From positions 346,566 through 410,565 of the forward strand of contig NZ_QBKU01000003.1 of the NCBI RefSeq assembly GCF_003054325.1: 64,000 nt of DNA, written 5' to 3'. The position numbers and the translations under genes are program-made. This stretch comes from Sulfitobacter mediterraneus. GTDB taxonomy: Bacteria; Pseudomonadota; Alphaproteobacteria; Rhodobacterales; Rhodobacteraceae. A model generated the notes under the pieces. The model was not told the origin of the DNA and ran no database searches. It saw nothing but the letters and a program-made list of their open reading frames with translations. Below, piece by piece: positions 49,386 through 57,129 of the stretch; position 1 is the first letter of the stretch; each line of letters starts with the position of its first letter.

Positions 49386-50723
49386 TTAACCGGCCAGCCA
49401 CCCTTGCCAGTCGACCTTGGCGCGGTCGGTATAGGCCTTGTATCTGTCCTTGCGCCCCCGGCGCCCGGATTTCAGCCCTTCAACCGGCGGGAACAGTCCA
49501 AAATTCACATTCATCGGCTGAAACGTCTTGGCCTCGGCGCCGCCCGTAATGTGGGTGATCAAGGCGCCAGTGGCCGTGGTATCTGGCGGGGCGCTCGCGG
49601 TTTGGCCAAGGATTTCGGCGCTGGCCAAACGCCCGGCCAGCAGCCCCATCGCGGCACTTTCGACGTAACCTTCAACGCCTGTGATCTGCCCGGCAAAGCG
49701 GATATTGGGCCGCGTGCGCAGCCGCATCTGATCATCCAGAAGGGTTGGGGAATTGATAAACGAATTGCGATGAATGCCGCCCAAACGGGCAAAACTTGCA
49801 TCCTGCAACCCAGGAATCATTTTGAAAACATCGGTTTGTGCGCCATACTTCATCTTTGTCTGAAAACCGACAATATTGTAAAGCGTGCCCAGTTTGTTGT
49901 CGCGCCGCAGCTGCACAACAGCATAGGCTTTGACATCCGGCTGATGCGGGTTGGTCAGGCCAACAGGTTTCATCGGGCCAAAGCGCAGGGTCTCGCGCCC
50001 GCGTTCGGCCATCACCTCGATCGGCAAGCAGCCATCGAAATAGCCCGCGGTTTCCCCCTCGCGGAACTCGGTCTTGTCCGCGGCCAAAAGCGCGTCAATG
50101 AATGCCTCGTATTGTTCCTTGTCCATCGGGCAATTGAGGTATGCGGTGCGCTCTTCCTCGGTCTCGCCTTTGTCATAACGCGACTGCATCCATGCCTTAT
50201 CCATGTCGATGCTCTCGGCATAGACAATCGGCGCAATTGCATCAAAAAATGCCAATGCTTCGGCGCCCGTTTCGGTCGCAATCGCCTGTGCAAGCGCACC
50301 TGAGGTCAACGGGCCGGTGGCAATGATCCACTGGCCCTCTGTTGGCAGCTCGGTGATCTCACCATATTCAACGGTCACATTCGGATGCGCCAAAAGCGCA
50401 TCTGTCACCGATTGCGCAAAGGGATCACGGTCCACGGCCAGGGCACCGCCTGCAGGCAGTTTGTGTTTGTCCGCGGTCGCCATGATCAACCCGTTCGCGG
50501 CGCGCATTTCCCAATGAAGCAGCCCGACAGCATTCTGCTCGCTGTCATCCGAGCGGAAGGAGTTGGAACAGACCATTTCCCCCAAAAGCCCGGTTTGATG
50601 CGCAAATGTACCCACTTTGGGCCGCATTTCGTGCAACACCACGGGAACGCCTGCGTTGGCTGCCTGCCAGGCGGCCTCTGATCCGGCCATGCCGCCGCCG
50701 ATGATATGAAGTGTCTCTGTCAT
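49386..50723 (-). CDS. trmFO: folate/FAD-dependent tRNA U54 methyltransferase
   Basis: The 445-aa flavoprotein starts with [18 protein letters not shown], has the Cys/Arg-containing [34 protein letters not shown] and the C-terminal [13 protein letters not shown] block. It uses methylene-tetrahydrofolate and FADH2 to make m5U54 in tRNA. ATG at 50723 is chosen because GGG motif start fits; a longer frame adds an unsupported Cys-rich leader. Its 5' leader may include the structured element at 50812-50890. Confidence 0.93.
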   Translation of the reverse strand: MTETLHIIGGGMAGSEAAWQAANAGVPVVLHEMRPKVGTFAHQTGLLGEMVCSNSFRSDDSEQNAVGLLHWEMRAANGLIMATADKHKLPAGGALAVDRDPFAQSVTDALLAHPNVTVEYGEITELPTEGQWIIATGPLTSGALAQAIATETGAEALAFFDAIAPIVYAESIDMDKAWMQSRYDKGETEEERTAYLNCPMDKEQYEAFIDALLAADKTEFREGETAGYFDGCLPIEVMAERGRETLRFGPMKPVGLTNPHQPDVKAYAVVQLRRDNKLGTLYNIVGFQTKMKYGAQTDVFKMIPGLQDASFARLGGIHRNSFINSPTLLDDQMRLRTRPNIRFAGQITGVEGYVESAAMGLLAGRLASAEILGQTASAPPDTTATGALITHITGGAEAKTFQPMNVNFGLFPPVEGLKSGRRGRKDRYKAYTDRAKVDWQGWLAG

Positions 50724-50811
50724 GCCTGCGATGTAGGGTAGGGCGCAGCAAGAGGCAATACACACAAGGGTATGCGGCCCGGTTCAGCGTCTGATTTTGA
50801 GGATTGCTGTG

Positions 50812-50890
50812 TTTTGGGGTCGCCGCTGCGGGAATGGTCGGTCAGTGAGAGGCTGACCTGGAGGGACCTTCCGCCGGCGGCGACCCAAAA
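50812..50890. ncRNA. long imperfect palindrome, candidate structured RNA or leader
   Basis: TTTTGGGGTCGCCGC pairs with GCGGCGACCCAAAA (14 bp, one bulged G). Inside, GCGGGAA pairs with TTCCGC and GGTCAG pairs with CTGACC around a TGAGAGG loop. The result is a ~79-nt stem with internal asymmetries, as in structured RNAs. Neither strand has a T-run after the stem, so it is not a classical terminator. It sits between the 5' end of trmFO and the 3' end of echA; strand of transcription is not determined. It does not match 4.5S, tmRNA or 6S signatures I know. Confidence 0.4.
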
Positions 50891-50911
50891 TCATCATAGA
50901 CGTGTTCGTCT

Positions 50912-50980
50912 TGCCCTAAACATGCCCTAATCATGCCCCATTTGAAAGCGCTAAAAATTCAACACTCTGTTTCAAATGGG
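50912..50980. repeat. tandem 11-bp repeats and an 11-bp inverted repeat
   Basis: TGCCC-TAA blocks recur at 50912, 50923 and 50934 (period 11 bp). CCCATTTGAAA (50937-50947) and TTTCAAATGGG (50970-50980) form a perfect 11-bp inverted repeat with a 22-nt spacer. Together with the palindrome at 50812 this fills the 282-bp gap between trmFO and echA. The spacing of the tandem units suits a protein binding one DNA face. Confidence 0.45.
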
Positions 50981-51005
50981 AAACAATCGAAATTCGTGGG
51001 CAGAC

Positions 51006-51794
51006 TTAATCCTGCGACCAGTCCGGCGGGCGCTTTTCGAGAAAGGCATCGATGCCTTCTTTGGTGTCGTTGCGCAGCATATTTTGCACCATGACATCGC
51101 CGGCAAAAGCGTAGGCTTGTGCGGTGCTCATCTCAAGCTGTTGATAAAAGGCCTCTTTTCCGATCCGCACCGCAGGCCCAAGTTTCCCCGCGATCCGTTC
51201 GGCAAGGGCGGCGGTGGCACTGGCAAGGTCCGCCTCAGGCACGGCTTTGTTGATCAGGCCCAGATCAACGGCGCGGTCTGCGCTGATAAATTCGCCGGTG
51301 GTCAGCATCTCAAATGCCTGTTTTCGGGCGATATTGCGAGTCAATGCCACCATAGGTGTGGAGCAGAACAGGCCTATGTTCACCCCATTTACGCCAAATC
51401 GGCAGCTGTCTGTTGCAACCGCCAGATCGCAGGTCGCGACCAATTGGCATCCTGCAGCGGTGGCCAGCCCATGGACTTGCGCGATCACCGGCTGGGGCAG
51501 GGTCTGAATGCGGGTCATTACGGCGGTGCAGCGGTCAAACAAATCCTTGAACGCCGCCGCGCCGCCATCAGGGTTTTGCCGCATCGCCGTCATCTGGCGC
51601 AGATCATGGCCCGCACAAAAGGCTTTGCCTGTGCCCGCCAAGGTGATCACACGTGTCGTCGCGTCATTTGCAAAGTCGTCCAGAGTGGTTTGCAAAGCCG
51701 CCAACATCTCGTCCGACAGGGCATTTAGCCGCTCTGGCGCATTCATCGTCAGATGCGCCACCGCGCCCTGACGCTCTACTGTCAAAATTGTCAT
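51006..51794 (-). CDS. enoyl-CoA hydratase/isomerase family protein
   Basis: The 262-aa crotonase-fold protein has LNALSDEM and GTGKAFCAGHDLRQM (oxyanion hole) and GVNIGLFCSTPMVALTRN. It likely hydrates or isomerises an acyl-CoA; the specific substrate is not clear. ATG at 51794 has GGAGGG 6 nt upstream, making the longer upstream frame unnecessary. It is divergent from a PaaI-like thioesterase, and the two may act on linked acyl-CoAs. Confidence 0.85.
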   Translation of the reverse strand: MTILTVERQGAVAHLTMNAPERLNALSDEMLAALQTTLDDFANDATTRVITLAGTGKAFCAGHDLRQMTAMRQNPDGGAAAFKDLFDRCTAVMTRIQTLPQPVIAQVHGLATAAGCQLVATCDLAVATDSCRFGVNGVNIGLFCSTPMVALTRNIARKQAFEMLTTGEFISADRAVDLGLINKAVPEADLASATAALAERIAGKLGPAVRIGKEAFYQQLEMSTAQAYAFAGDVMVQNMLRNDTKEGIDAFLEKRPPDWSQD

Positions 51795-51852
51795 CTTGCC
51801 CTCCGCCACTTTCCACGCCAACTCTAGGCCAAGCGTTAAGGAGAGAACAAGT

Positions 51853-52281
51853 ATGGCCGCTGTTATGACCGCGCAGGAACTCACTGAATTTATGCAGCTT
51901 GTGTTTGAACAGGTTGCCGATGACTTTTCAGTAGACCACGTCGGCGATGGGGAGGTCACAATGCGGCTTTTGACCCAAAAGAAACATCTGCGCCCCGGTG
52001 GAACGGTGTCGGGTCCGTCAATGTTCGCGCTGGCGGATGTGGCGGCCTATGTGGTTACGCTGTCGATGATCGGACCAAAGGCCTTGGCAGTGACGACAAA
52101 CTGTTCGATTGATTTTATGCGCAAACCTGTGGCCGATGTGCCGCTCGTGGCCCATGCCAAACTGCTTAAACTGGGTAAACAGCTGTCTGTGAGTGATGTG
52201 ATGATCTATTCCGAGGGCATGGACAAGCCAGTGGCGCGGGCCACGCTGACCTATGCAATCCCGCCTAAGTCCATGGGTTAA
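51853..52281 (+). CDS. PaaI-like hotdog thioesterase
   Basis: The 142-aa hotdog protein has HLRPGGTVSGPSMFALADVA, matching the GG-x(n)-AD active-site helix of PaaI thioesterases, and CSIDFMRKP. It probably hydrolyses an acyl- or aryl-CoA. GGAGAG precedes ATG 51853. It is 58 bp from the divergent crotonase. Confidence 0.8.
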   Translation: MAAVMTAQELTEFMQLVFEQVADDFSVDHVGDGEVTMRLLTQKKHLRPGGTVSGPSMFALADVAAYVVTLSMIGPKALAVTTNCSIDFMRKPVADVPLVAHAKLLKLGKQLSVSDVMIYSEGMDKPVARATLTYAIPPKSMG

Positions 52282-52291
52282 ATACAAAAAG

Positions 52292-52311
52292 GGGCCGGGG
52301 AAACCCGGCCC
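52292..52311. terminator. terminator between convergent thioesterase and DUF1127 genes
   Basis: GGGCCGGG-GAAA-CCCGGCCC is a perfect 8-bp stem. On the minus strand it is followed by CTTTTTGTATTT, so it mainly ends the DUF1127 transcript. On the plus strand the T-run is absent. Confidence 0.7.
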
Positions 52312-52344
52312 AAGTGAAGAGGTCTGGAACCTGTCACGGGGATG

Positions 52345-52575
52345 TTACAGCTTCCAGAACACGCGGGAGGCCTCGCTCAAAGCCTGGTCCGGTGTCAGTC
52401 CCACATCGCGCAGCTGCCACGCTTCAAGCTGTTTGAGCGCTTGTCGTGTGCGATAGCGAGTGGCCCAATTCGTCACGCAGACCGCAAATTTCACCGCCAG
52501 AATTGCGACAATCGGCATGCCGCGCTGGTTCAGGTGCTTCATCACTTCGTGAGTGTGGGTCAATGCGTGTGCCAT
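52345..52575 (-). CDS. DUF1127 protein
   Basis: The 76-aa protein ends with the DUF1127 motif LEAWQLRDVGLTPDQALSEA and has a hydrophobic middle (PIVAILAVKFAVCVTNW), which may associate with membrane. DUF1127 proteins are small and in several alphaproteobacteria affect RNA or phosphate metabolism and stress. ATG at 52575 with GGAG 7 nt upstream. It is divergent from the MocR gene and shares its operator-rich promoter region, so it is a possible MocR target. Confidence 0.8.
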   Translation of the reverse strand: MAHALTHTHEVMKHLNQRGMPIVAILAVKFAVCVTNWATRYRTRQALKQLEAWQLRDVGLTPDQALSEASRVFWKL

Positions 52576-52592
52576 GGGGATCTCCTTCAATT

Positions 52593-52683
52593 ATTGTATT
52601 GACACAATGCAGCCAATTGCTACAAGTTGAGTGATACAAATAATGATACAAAGCTGCCAGAGGTTTATTGTAATGGGTACAAT
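52593..52683. promoter_or_regulatory. MocR operator region
   Basis: Contains ATTGT-N6-ACAAT (52593-52608), direct repeats of TGATACAAA (52632-52640 and 52644-52652), and the perfect palindrome ATTGTA-ATGGG-TACAAT (52667-52683) covering the MocR start codon. This fits autoregulation and control of the divergent DUF1127 gene. Confidence 0.6.
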
Positions 52684-54085
52684 TTGGTCTCCCGAGGTGC
52701 TGCAAGGCCCCGGACCTAAGTACAAAGCGGTGGTGGATGCCATCCGTGCGCAAATTGTATCGGGTACAATGCCGGAGGGCACCAAACTGCCGCCCGTGCG
52801 GGAATTGGCATGGCAGCTTAAGATCACACCGGGCACTGTGGCGCGGGCCTATACGATCCTGACCGATGACGGCACCTTGCGGGCCGAAGTGGGGCGCGGG
52901 ACATTTGTTGCAGCGCCGCGGCAGGGTGAGGCGCCGCTTGGCCCGATTGAGGTCGATGTCGTGCGCCACAACACCCCCGAAACCAATGGCTATGTGAACC
53001 TTTATTCGCCGCATTTGCCAACTGTGGGGCAGGCGGGTTTGATCCGAAAATTGCTGGCAGAGATTGCCGCGGACCCGCCTTCGGGCGTGATGCACTACCC
53101 GACCCGCAACAGCTCAGAGCCGGCCCGTGCCGCGATGGCCGAATGGCTTAAGGGCACACCCATTGGCCCGGTAGATGCGCGTGACGTTGTGCTGTCACAT
53201 GGCGGGCAAAGTGCCATCATGTTGATTTTACAAACTATTCTGAGGGGTCGCCGCCCTGTCGTGTTTATTGAGGAATTGGCCTATCCGGGCTTTCGGCGGA
53301 CCGCAGAATTGTTGCGGGCCGAGGTGGTGCCAATCGCCATGGACAAAGACGGGGTGATCCCCGAAGCCCTTGCCGCAGCAGCGGCGCGCCACCCCGAAGG
53401 GCAGGTGTTTTGCACATCTCCCGAAGTGCACAGCCCCACATGCAGCTTTACCCCGATGTCGCGCAGACGCGCGTTGGTAGAGGTGTGCCGGGCGCATGAT
53501 TTGCAGATTATGGAAGACGATTGTTACCGTATGGGCCGCGCCGAAGGGGCAGGATACCGGCAATTGGCGCCGGAACGCGGCTGGTATCTCAGCTCGCTTT
53601 CCAAATCCATTACACCGGCCCTGAGGGTTGGCTGCGCGGTTGCCCCGCGCGGCATGGAAAACGCACTCCACCGGACGGCGGAGCACAGCTATTTTGGCCT
53701 GGCGACGCCAATTACGGATTTGGTCGCCAAATTATTGGTACATCCCGCCTTGCCGCCGATTGCAGACGCGGTTTTGCAGGTTCTGGGCCATTATGTGCAA
53801 ACAGCTGTGAACGTTCTGGGTGGTTATGACCTGCAATGGCGCGAAGATGTACCGTTTTTGTGGCTGTCTTTGCCGCAAGGTTGGCGGGCGACGGCCTTTT
53901 GTCAGGCCGCTGAGAAACAGGGCGTGCAGATCAGGGCGGCAGAAGAATTTGCCTGCCGTGACGCTCATAGCCCACATGCGGTGCGCATTTCGATCAACGC
54001 GGGCATTGACCTGGAAACTTTTGAGGCGGCCATGGTGCGGCTGGTCGGCCTGCTGGACAATCCACCGGAGCAAATTGGTGTGTAG
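52673..54085 (+). CDS. MocR-type transcriptional regulator (GntR HTH plus aminotransferase domain)
   Basis: The 470-aa protein has an N-terminal GntR winged helix (about residues 18-85; GPKYKAVVDAIRAQIVSGTM, GTVARAYTILTDDGTL) and a C-terminal fold-type I aminotransferase domain with SLSKSITPALRVGCAVAP (PLP Lys). Such regulators bind PLP or an amino-compound aldimine. A palindrome covers the start codon and a second copy, ATTGTA-TCGGG-TACAAT, lies in the coding sequence at 52754-52770. ATG 52673 matches the family start pattern (TIW-P--GPKY). Effector unknown. Confidence 0.88.
   Translation: MGTIWSPEVLQGPGPKYKAVVDAIRAQIVSGTMPEGTKLPPVRELAWQLKITPGTVARAYTILTDDGTLRAEVGRGTFVAAPRQGEAPLGPIEVDVVRHNTPETNGYVNLYSPHLPTVGQAGLIRKLLAEIAADPPSGVMHYPTRNSSEPARAAMAEWLKGTPIGPVDARDVVLSHGGQSAIMLILQTILRGRRPVVFIEELAYPGFRRTAELLRAEVVPIAMDKDGVIPEALAAAAARHPEGQVFCTSPEVHSPTCSFTPMSRRRALVEVCRAHDLQIMEDDCYRMGRAEGAGYRQLAPERGWYLSSLSKSITPALRVGCAVAPRGMENALHRTAEHSYFGLATPITDLVAKLLVHPALPPIADAVLQVLGHYVQTAVNVLGGYDLQWREDVPFLWLSLPQGWRATAFCQAAEKQGVQIRAAEEFACRDAHSPHAVRISINAGIDLETFEAAMVRLVGLLDNPPEQIGV
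52754..52770. promoter_or_regulatory. intragenic MocR-type palindrome
   Basis: ATTGTA-TCGGG-TACAAT repeats the half-sites of the palindrome at the start codon, 87 bp downstream. Two identical half-site pairs at this spacing suggest DNA looping or a road-block operator. Confidence 0.55.
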
Positions 54086-54153
54086 ACATGGGGTATTATA
54101 ATACCTAATTTGCAAGATATTGATTTTGAACGATTATATTGATCTTGTGGTGC

Positions 54154-54181
54154 TTGACGTGACATTGGGGATGTTTATAAC
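54154..54181 (+). promoter_or_regulatory. candidate rplM promoter
   Basis: TTGACG, a 16-nt spacer and TATAAC lie 66 bp before rplM. The 161-bp gap holds nothing else clear. Confidence 0.6.
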
Positions 54182-54246
54182 CCGCCCATCACTGACAGGT
54201 GCCGTGCATTTGCGCGGGGCCGATCACCACCAAACGGGAATTTCCG

Positions 54247-54708
54247 ATGAAAACCTTCTCTGCAACACCGGCAGACATCGACAAGAAATGGATCATCATC
54301 GACGCTGAAGGCGTTGTTTTGGGCCGTCTTGCTTCGATCGTTGCCATGCGCTTGCGCGGCAAGCACAAGCCTTCTTACACGCCTCACATGGATTGTGGTG
54401 ACAATGTCATCATCATCAATGCCGAAAAGATCCAGATGACCGGCAAGAAGCGCGAAGAAAAGTTCTACTGGCACACCGGCCACCCCGGCGGCATCAAAGA
54501 GCGGACCAAGGAACAGATCCTTGAAGGCGCGCATCCTGAGCGGATCCTGACCCTCGCGGTCAAGCGTATGCTGCCTGGCAACCGTCTGAGCCGTCAGATC
54601 ATGACCAACCTGCGGGTCTATGCCGGTTCTGAACATCCACACGAGGCGCAAAGCCCCGAAGTTCTGGACGTGAAGTCCATGAACAGCAAAAACACGCGGA
54701 GTGCATGA
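54247..54708 (+). CDS. rplM: 50S ribosomal protein L13
   Basis: The 153-aa protein has [19 protein letters not shown] and [19 protein letters not shown], and ends in the usual basic tail region. ATG at 54247 is the family start. It overlaps the first ATG of rpsI and forms the conserved L13-S9 operon. The pair is also a common anchor next to integrated elements because of strong transcription and a clean terminator. Confidence 0.97.
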   Translation: MKTFSATPADIDKKWIIIDAEGVVLGRLASIVAMRLRGKHKPSYTPHMDCGDNVIIINAEKIQMTGKKREEKFYWHTGHPGGIKERTKEQILEGAHPERILTLAVKRMLPGNRLSRQIMTNLRVYAGSEHPHEAQSPEVLDVKSMNSKNTRSA

Positions 54709-54710
54709 GC

Positions 54711-55199
54711 ATGGCTGACGAAATCAACACACTCGAAGATCTCGCACAGGTTGCCGGTATCGAAGCCGCACCAGAAGTTGAGATCACCCCACGTGAGCCC
54801 GTCCGCGACGAGCTGGGCCGGTCTTATGCCACAGGCAAACGTAAAGACGCGGTTGCCCGCGTTTGGATCAAGCCTGGTTCCGGCAAGGTTATGGTGAACG
54901 GCAAAGAGCAGAACACATATTTTGCCCGCCCCGTTTTGCAGATGATCCTTGCACAGCCTTTTGGCATCACCAACACCGAAGGTCAGTTTGACGTCTACGC
55001 CACCGTTAAAGGCGGCGGTCTGTCTGGTCAGGCGGGCGCGGTGAAGCACGGGATTTCCAAAGCTTTGCAGCTTTATGATCCCTCCCTGCGCGGCGCGCTC
55101 AAGGCGGCAGGCTTCCTGACCCGCGACAGCCGTGTGGTTGAGCGTAAGAAATACGGTAAAGCCAAAGCGCGTAAGAGCTTCCAGTTCTCCAAGCGCTAG
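54711..55199 (+). CDS. rpsI: 30S ribosomal protein S9
   Basis: The 162-aa protein has a ~25-residue acidic N-terminal extension common in alphaproteobacteria, then [20 protein letters not shown] and the terminal [14 protein letters not shown] 54711 has GGAG 9 nt upstream; ATG 54705 is an alternative. The stop is followed by a terminator and then by the island. Confidence 0.96.
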   Translation: MADEINTLEDLAQVAGIEAAPEVEITPREPVRDELGRSYATGKRKDAVARVWIKPGSGKVMVNGKEQNTYFARPVLQMILAQPFGITNTEGQFDVYATVKGGGLSGQAGAVKHGISKALQLYDPSLRGALKAAGFLTRDSRVVERKKYGKAKARKSFQFSKR

Positions 55200-55233
55200 A
55201 CTTGGAACTTATCCAAATTTACTAACTATTTGG

Positions 55234-55260
55234 AAAGGCGTTGTTTTTTACAGCGCCTTT
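55234..55260 (+). terminator. terminator of rplM-rpsI
   Basis: AAAGGCG and CGCCTTT form a 7-bp stem with a T-rich 13-nt loop, followed by TCTGC. It is the last clearly chromosomal element before the island. Confidence 0.65.
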
Positions 55261-55364
55261 TCTGCATCTTGTGCTTACAAAAGTTTGACAAGGCAGTTTT
55301 ACTAGACAGGTGACAGTGCTGGATTTACGTTTGTTTTACGACAAAACGGTACTGAGGCATGGCG

Positions 55365-56699
55365 ATGAGTAAGAGCTACTTAAACAAAGTAGAATTGAAA
55401 GGTGGCCAAATAATTTTGTTCCATCGTCAAAATGCCCAACGTCCAGTTTATCATATGCGCATACATGTAAGGGGCATGAAGGACATTAGAGGTAACAAGG
55501 TTACTTATGTGCAGCGCAGTACGGGCGAAACTGATTTAGAAGAGGCGCGACGCATTGCGCTGGATGCTTTTGATGATTTGAAATTGAAGGCACGCGCGAA
55601 ACAAGCTGTAACGACGCTGACTTTTTCAGAAATGTATGAGTTATGGTGGGAAAGTAAGAAGAAAATACTTGAGCAGCAGTGGTTTGCTAAGGGACGTACA
55701 GGAAAGAACAAGCGCGTTGAGTGGTATGAAAAACACGCGCAACGTTATTGGTTGGCTTACTTTGGGAAACACAAGGTTGAAGAGCTAACGCACAGCTTTG
55801 TACAAGGTTATTGGAACTGGCGGCAAACGTACTGGGCGCGAGCAAGCGAAGAAGAGCGAAAAAAGTATCCCAATCATGCTATAAATCCAGCCAAAAAAAG
55901 CTTGGACATGGAGCAGAGTGCGCTGCGTGAAGTGTTTGGCTGGGCAAATAGTATGAAGCTGATTAATTATACGCCGCTAATACAAAATCCATATGCGCGT
56001 AAAGGTATTAAGCCGAAGCGGCGTGCTAGCTTTGATGAAAGCGAGTTTTTGCTGCTGCAAGACTACATGGCGGAATGGGTACAAGGCAGGGGTAAGCACG
56101 ATAGGCGCGTAAATGCTGCGCACAAACGAAACCGCAAGTTACTGCAAATATATGTCCATTTTCTTGCGTATACGGGGATGCGTACTGGTGAAGTGCTAAA
56201 GTTGAAGCACAAGGACATAGGATATGCGTTAATTGAAACGCGTGAAACTGGCTTGGTTATACAAGTTGCAGATGACACAAAAACTGGTGCGCGGGAAGTT
56301 ACAAGTACGGCGGATTTGGTTGATTGGTACGAAGAGCTGTGCAAGCTGACAGGACATACAGAGCGAGACGACTGGTTGTTTTGTAATTGGCAAGGCAAGC
56401 AGATAACTGGTTTTTATAAGACGTTTGCAAAGCTTTTGGATGAAGCCGAGTTGCTTTACACGGAAAATGGGGACAGGCGCAGCGCATATAGTTTGCGGCA
56501 CTACTATGCAGAGCAGATGTTTGCTGAGATAGGGCATACACATGCTGTGCTGGATATGCTTGCAACGAATATGGGCACGGGGCGTGATTACTTGGAAAGC
56601 TACTACATTAGGCGCGGCTTAATTGACGGGGAAGCGCTGGTACGCACAAGGCATGGCTACAGAGGCGTAGACGCTGTTGCGCATGACGTAAGCAGCTAG
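55365..56699 (+). CDS. int: tyrosine-type integrase of the island
   Basis: The 444-aa recombinase has an N-terminal core-binding domain and a C-terminal catalytic domain. It shows Arg in TGMRTGEVLKLKHKD, the second Arg and following His in SLRHYYAEQMF, and a C-terminal Tyr in GRDYLESYYIRRG. ATG 55365 has GAGG 8 nt upstream and is preferred to ATG 55359. The first residue of the HxLR box is Tyr rather than His, as in some divergent phage-type integrases. It points into the island and most likely drives integration next to rpsI. Confidence 0.88.
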   Translation: MSKSYLNKVELKGGQIILFHRQNAQRPVYHMRIHVRGMKDIRGNKVTYVQRSTGETDLEEARRIALDAFDDLKLKARAKQAVTTLTFSEMYELWWESKKKILEQQWFAKGRTGKNKRVEWYEKHAQRYWLAYFGKHKVEELTHSFVQGYWNWRQTYWARASEEERKKYPNHAINPAKKSLDMEQSALREVFGWANSMKLINYTPLIQNPYARKGIKPKRRASFDESEFLLLQDYMAEWVQGRGKHDRRVNAAHKRNRKLLQIYVHFLAYTGMRTGEVLKLKHKDIGYALIETRETGLVIQVADDTKTGAREVTSTADLVDWYEELCKLTGHTERDDWLFCNWQGKQITGFYKTFAKLLDEAELLYTENGDRRSAYSLRHYYAEQMFAEIGHTHAVLDMLATNMGTGRDYLESYYIRRGLIDGEALVRTRHGYRGVDAVAHDVSS

Positions 56700-56708
56700 C
56701 AATTTTCT

Positions 56709-56909
56709 ATGTCAAAATATTCAAGCAAATATTCGATCTGCGCAACGTGTGCTAACTGGGTTGGTGCTCGTAAAGCTGTTGGGCAGCGCGGAAACTACAA
56801 GCTGGTGAAGGCGCTGGAGCAGGAAGGCGACTGCTACGAGCAGAATTTGCGGAAGGGCGCGACTGCTACGTGCAATCAGTTTGAGCTTTGGGGTGTGCTT
56901 AAGCGTTAG
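56709..56909 (+). CDS. small four-cysteine protein, possible zinc-binding
   Basis: The 66-aa protein has CATCANW at residues 12-18, then GDCYEQN and ATCNQFELW, four Cys in a CxxC...C...C pattern compatible with one zinc site. It starts 9 bp after the integrase stop in the same direction, so it is probably co-transcribed. Possible roles are recombination directionality factor or a small DNA-binding protein, but no family was recognised. The next 220 bp contain no clear gene. Confidence 0.6.
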   Translation: MSKYSSKYSICATCANWVGARKAVGQRGNYKLVKALEQEGDCYEQNLRKGATATCNQFELWGVLKR

Positions 56910-57129
56910 CTACAGGTGCTCAAATAGCTTCATACAGCGCGTCGAACCTGGCGTCCGCATTCATACTGCATTTTGAGGTTGGTCGGCGCACACAGCGGGC
57001 GCACAGGGCGCTTGCGACACCAGCTAAGCTTGGGGTGGCAATTAGATAGCAAAAAAACGTGCAATTTTCTGGCGCTTGCGCATTTGCTCGGCTAGCGTGT
57101 GGTAGAGCAGTAAATGGAGCGCAGCAGCT

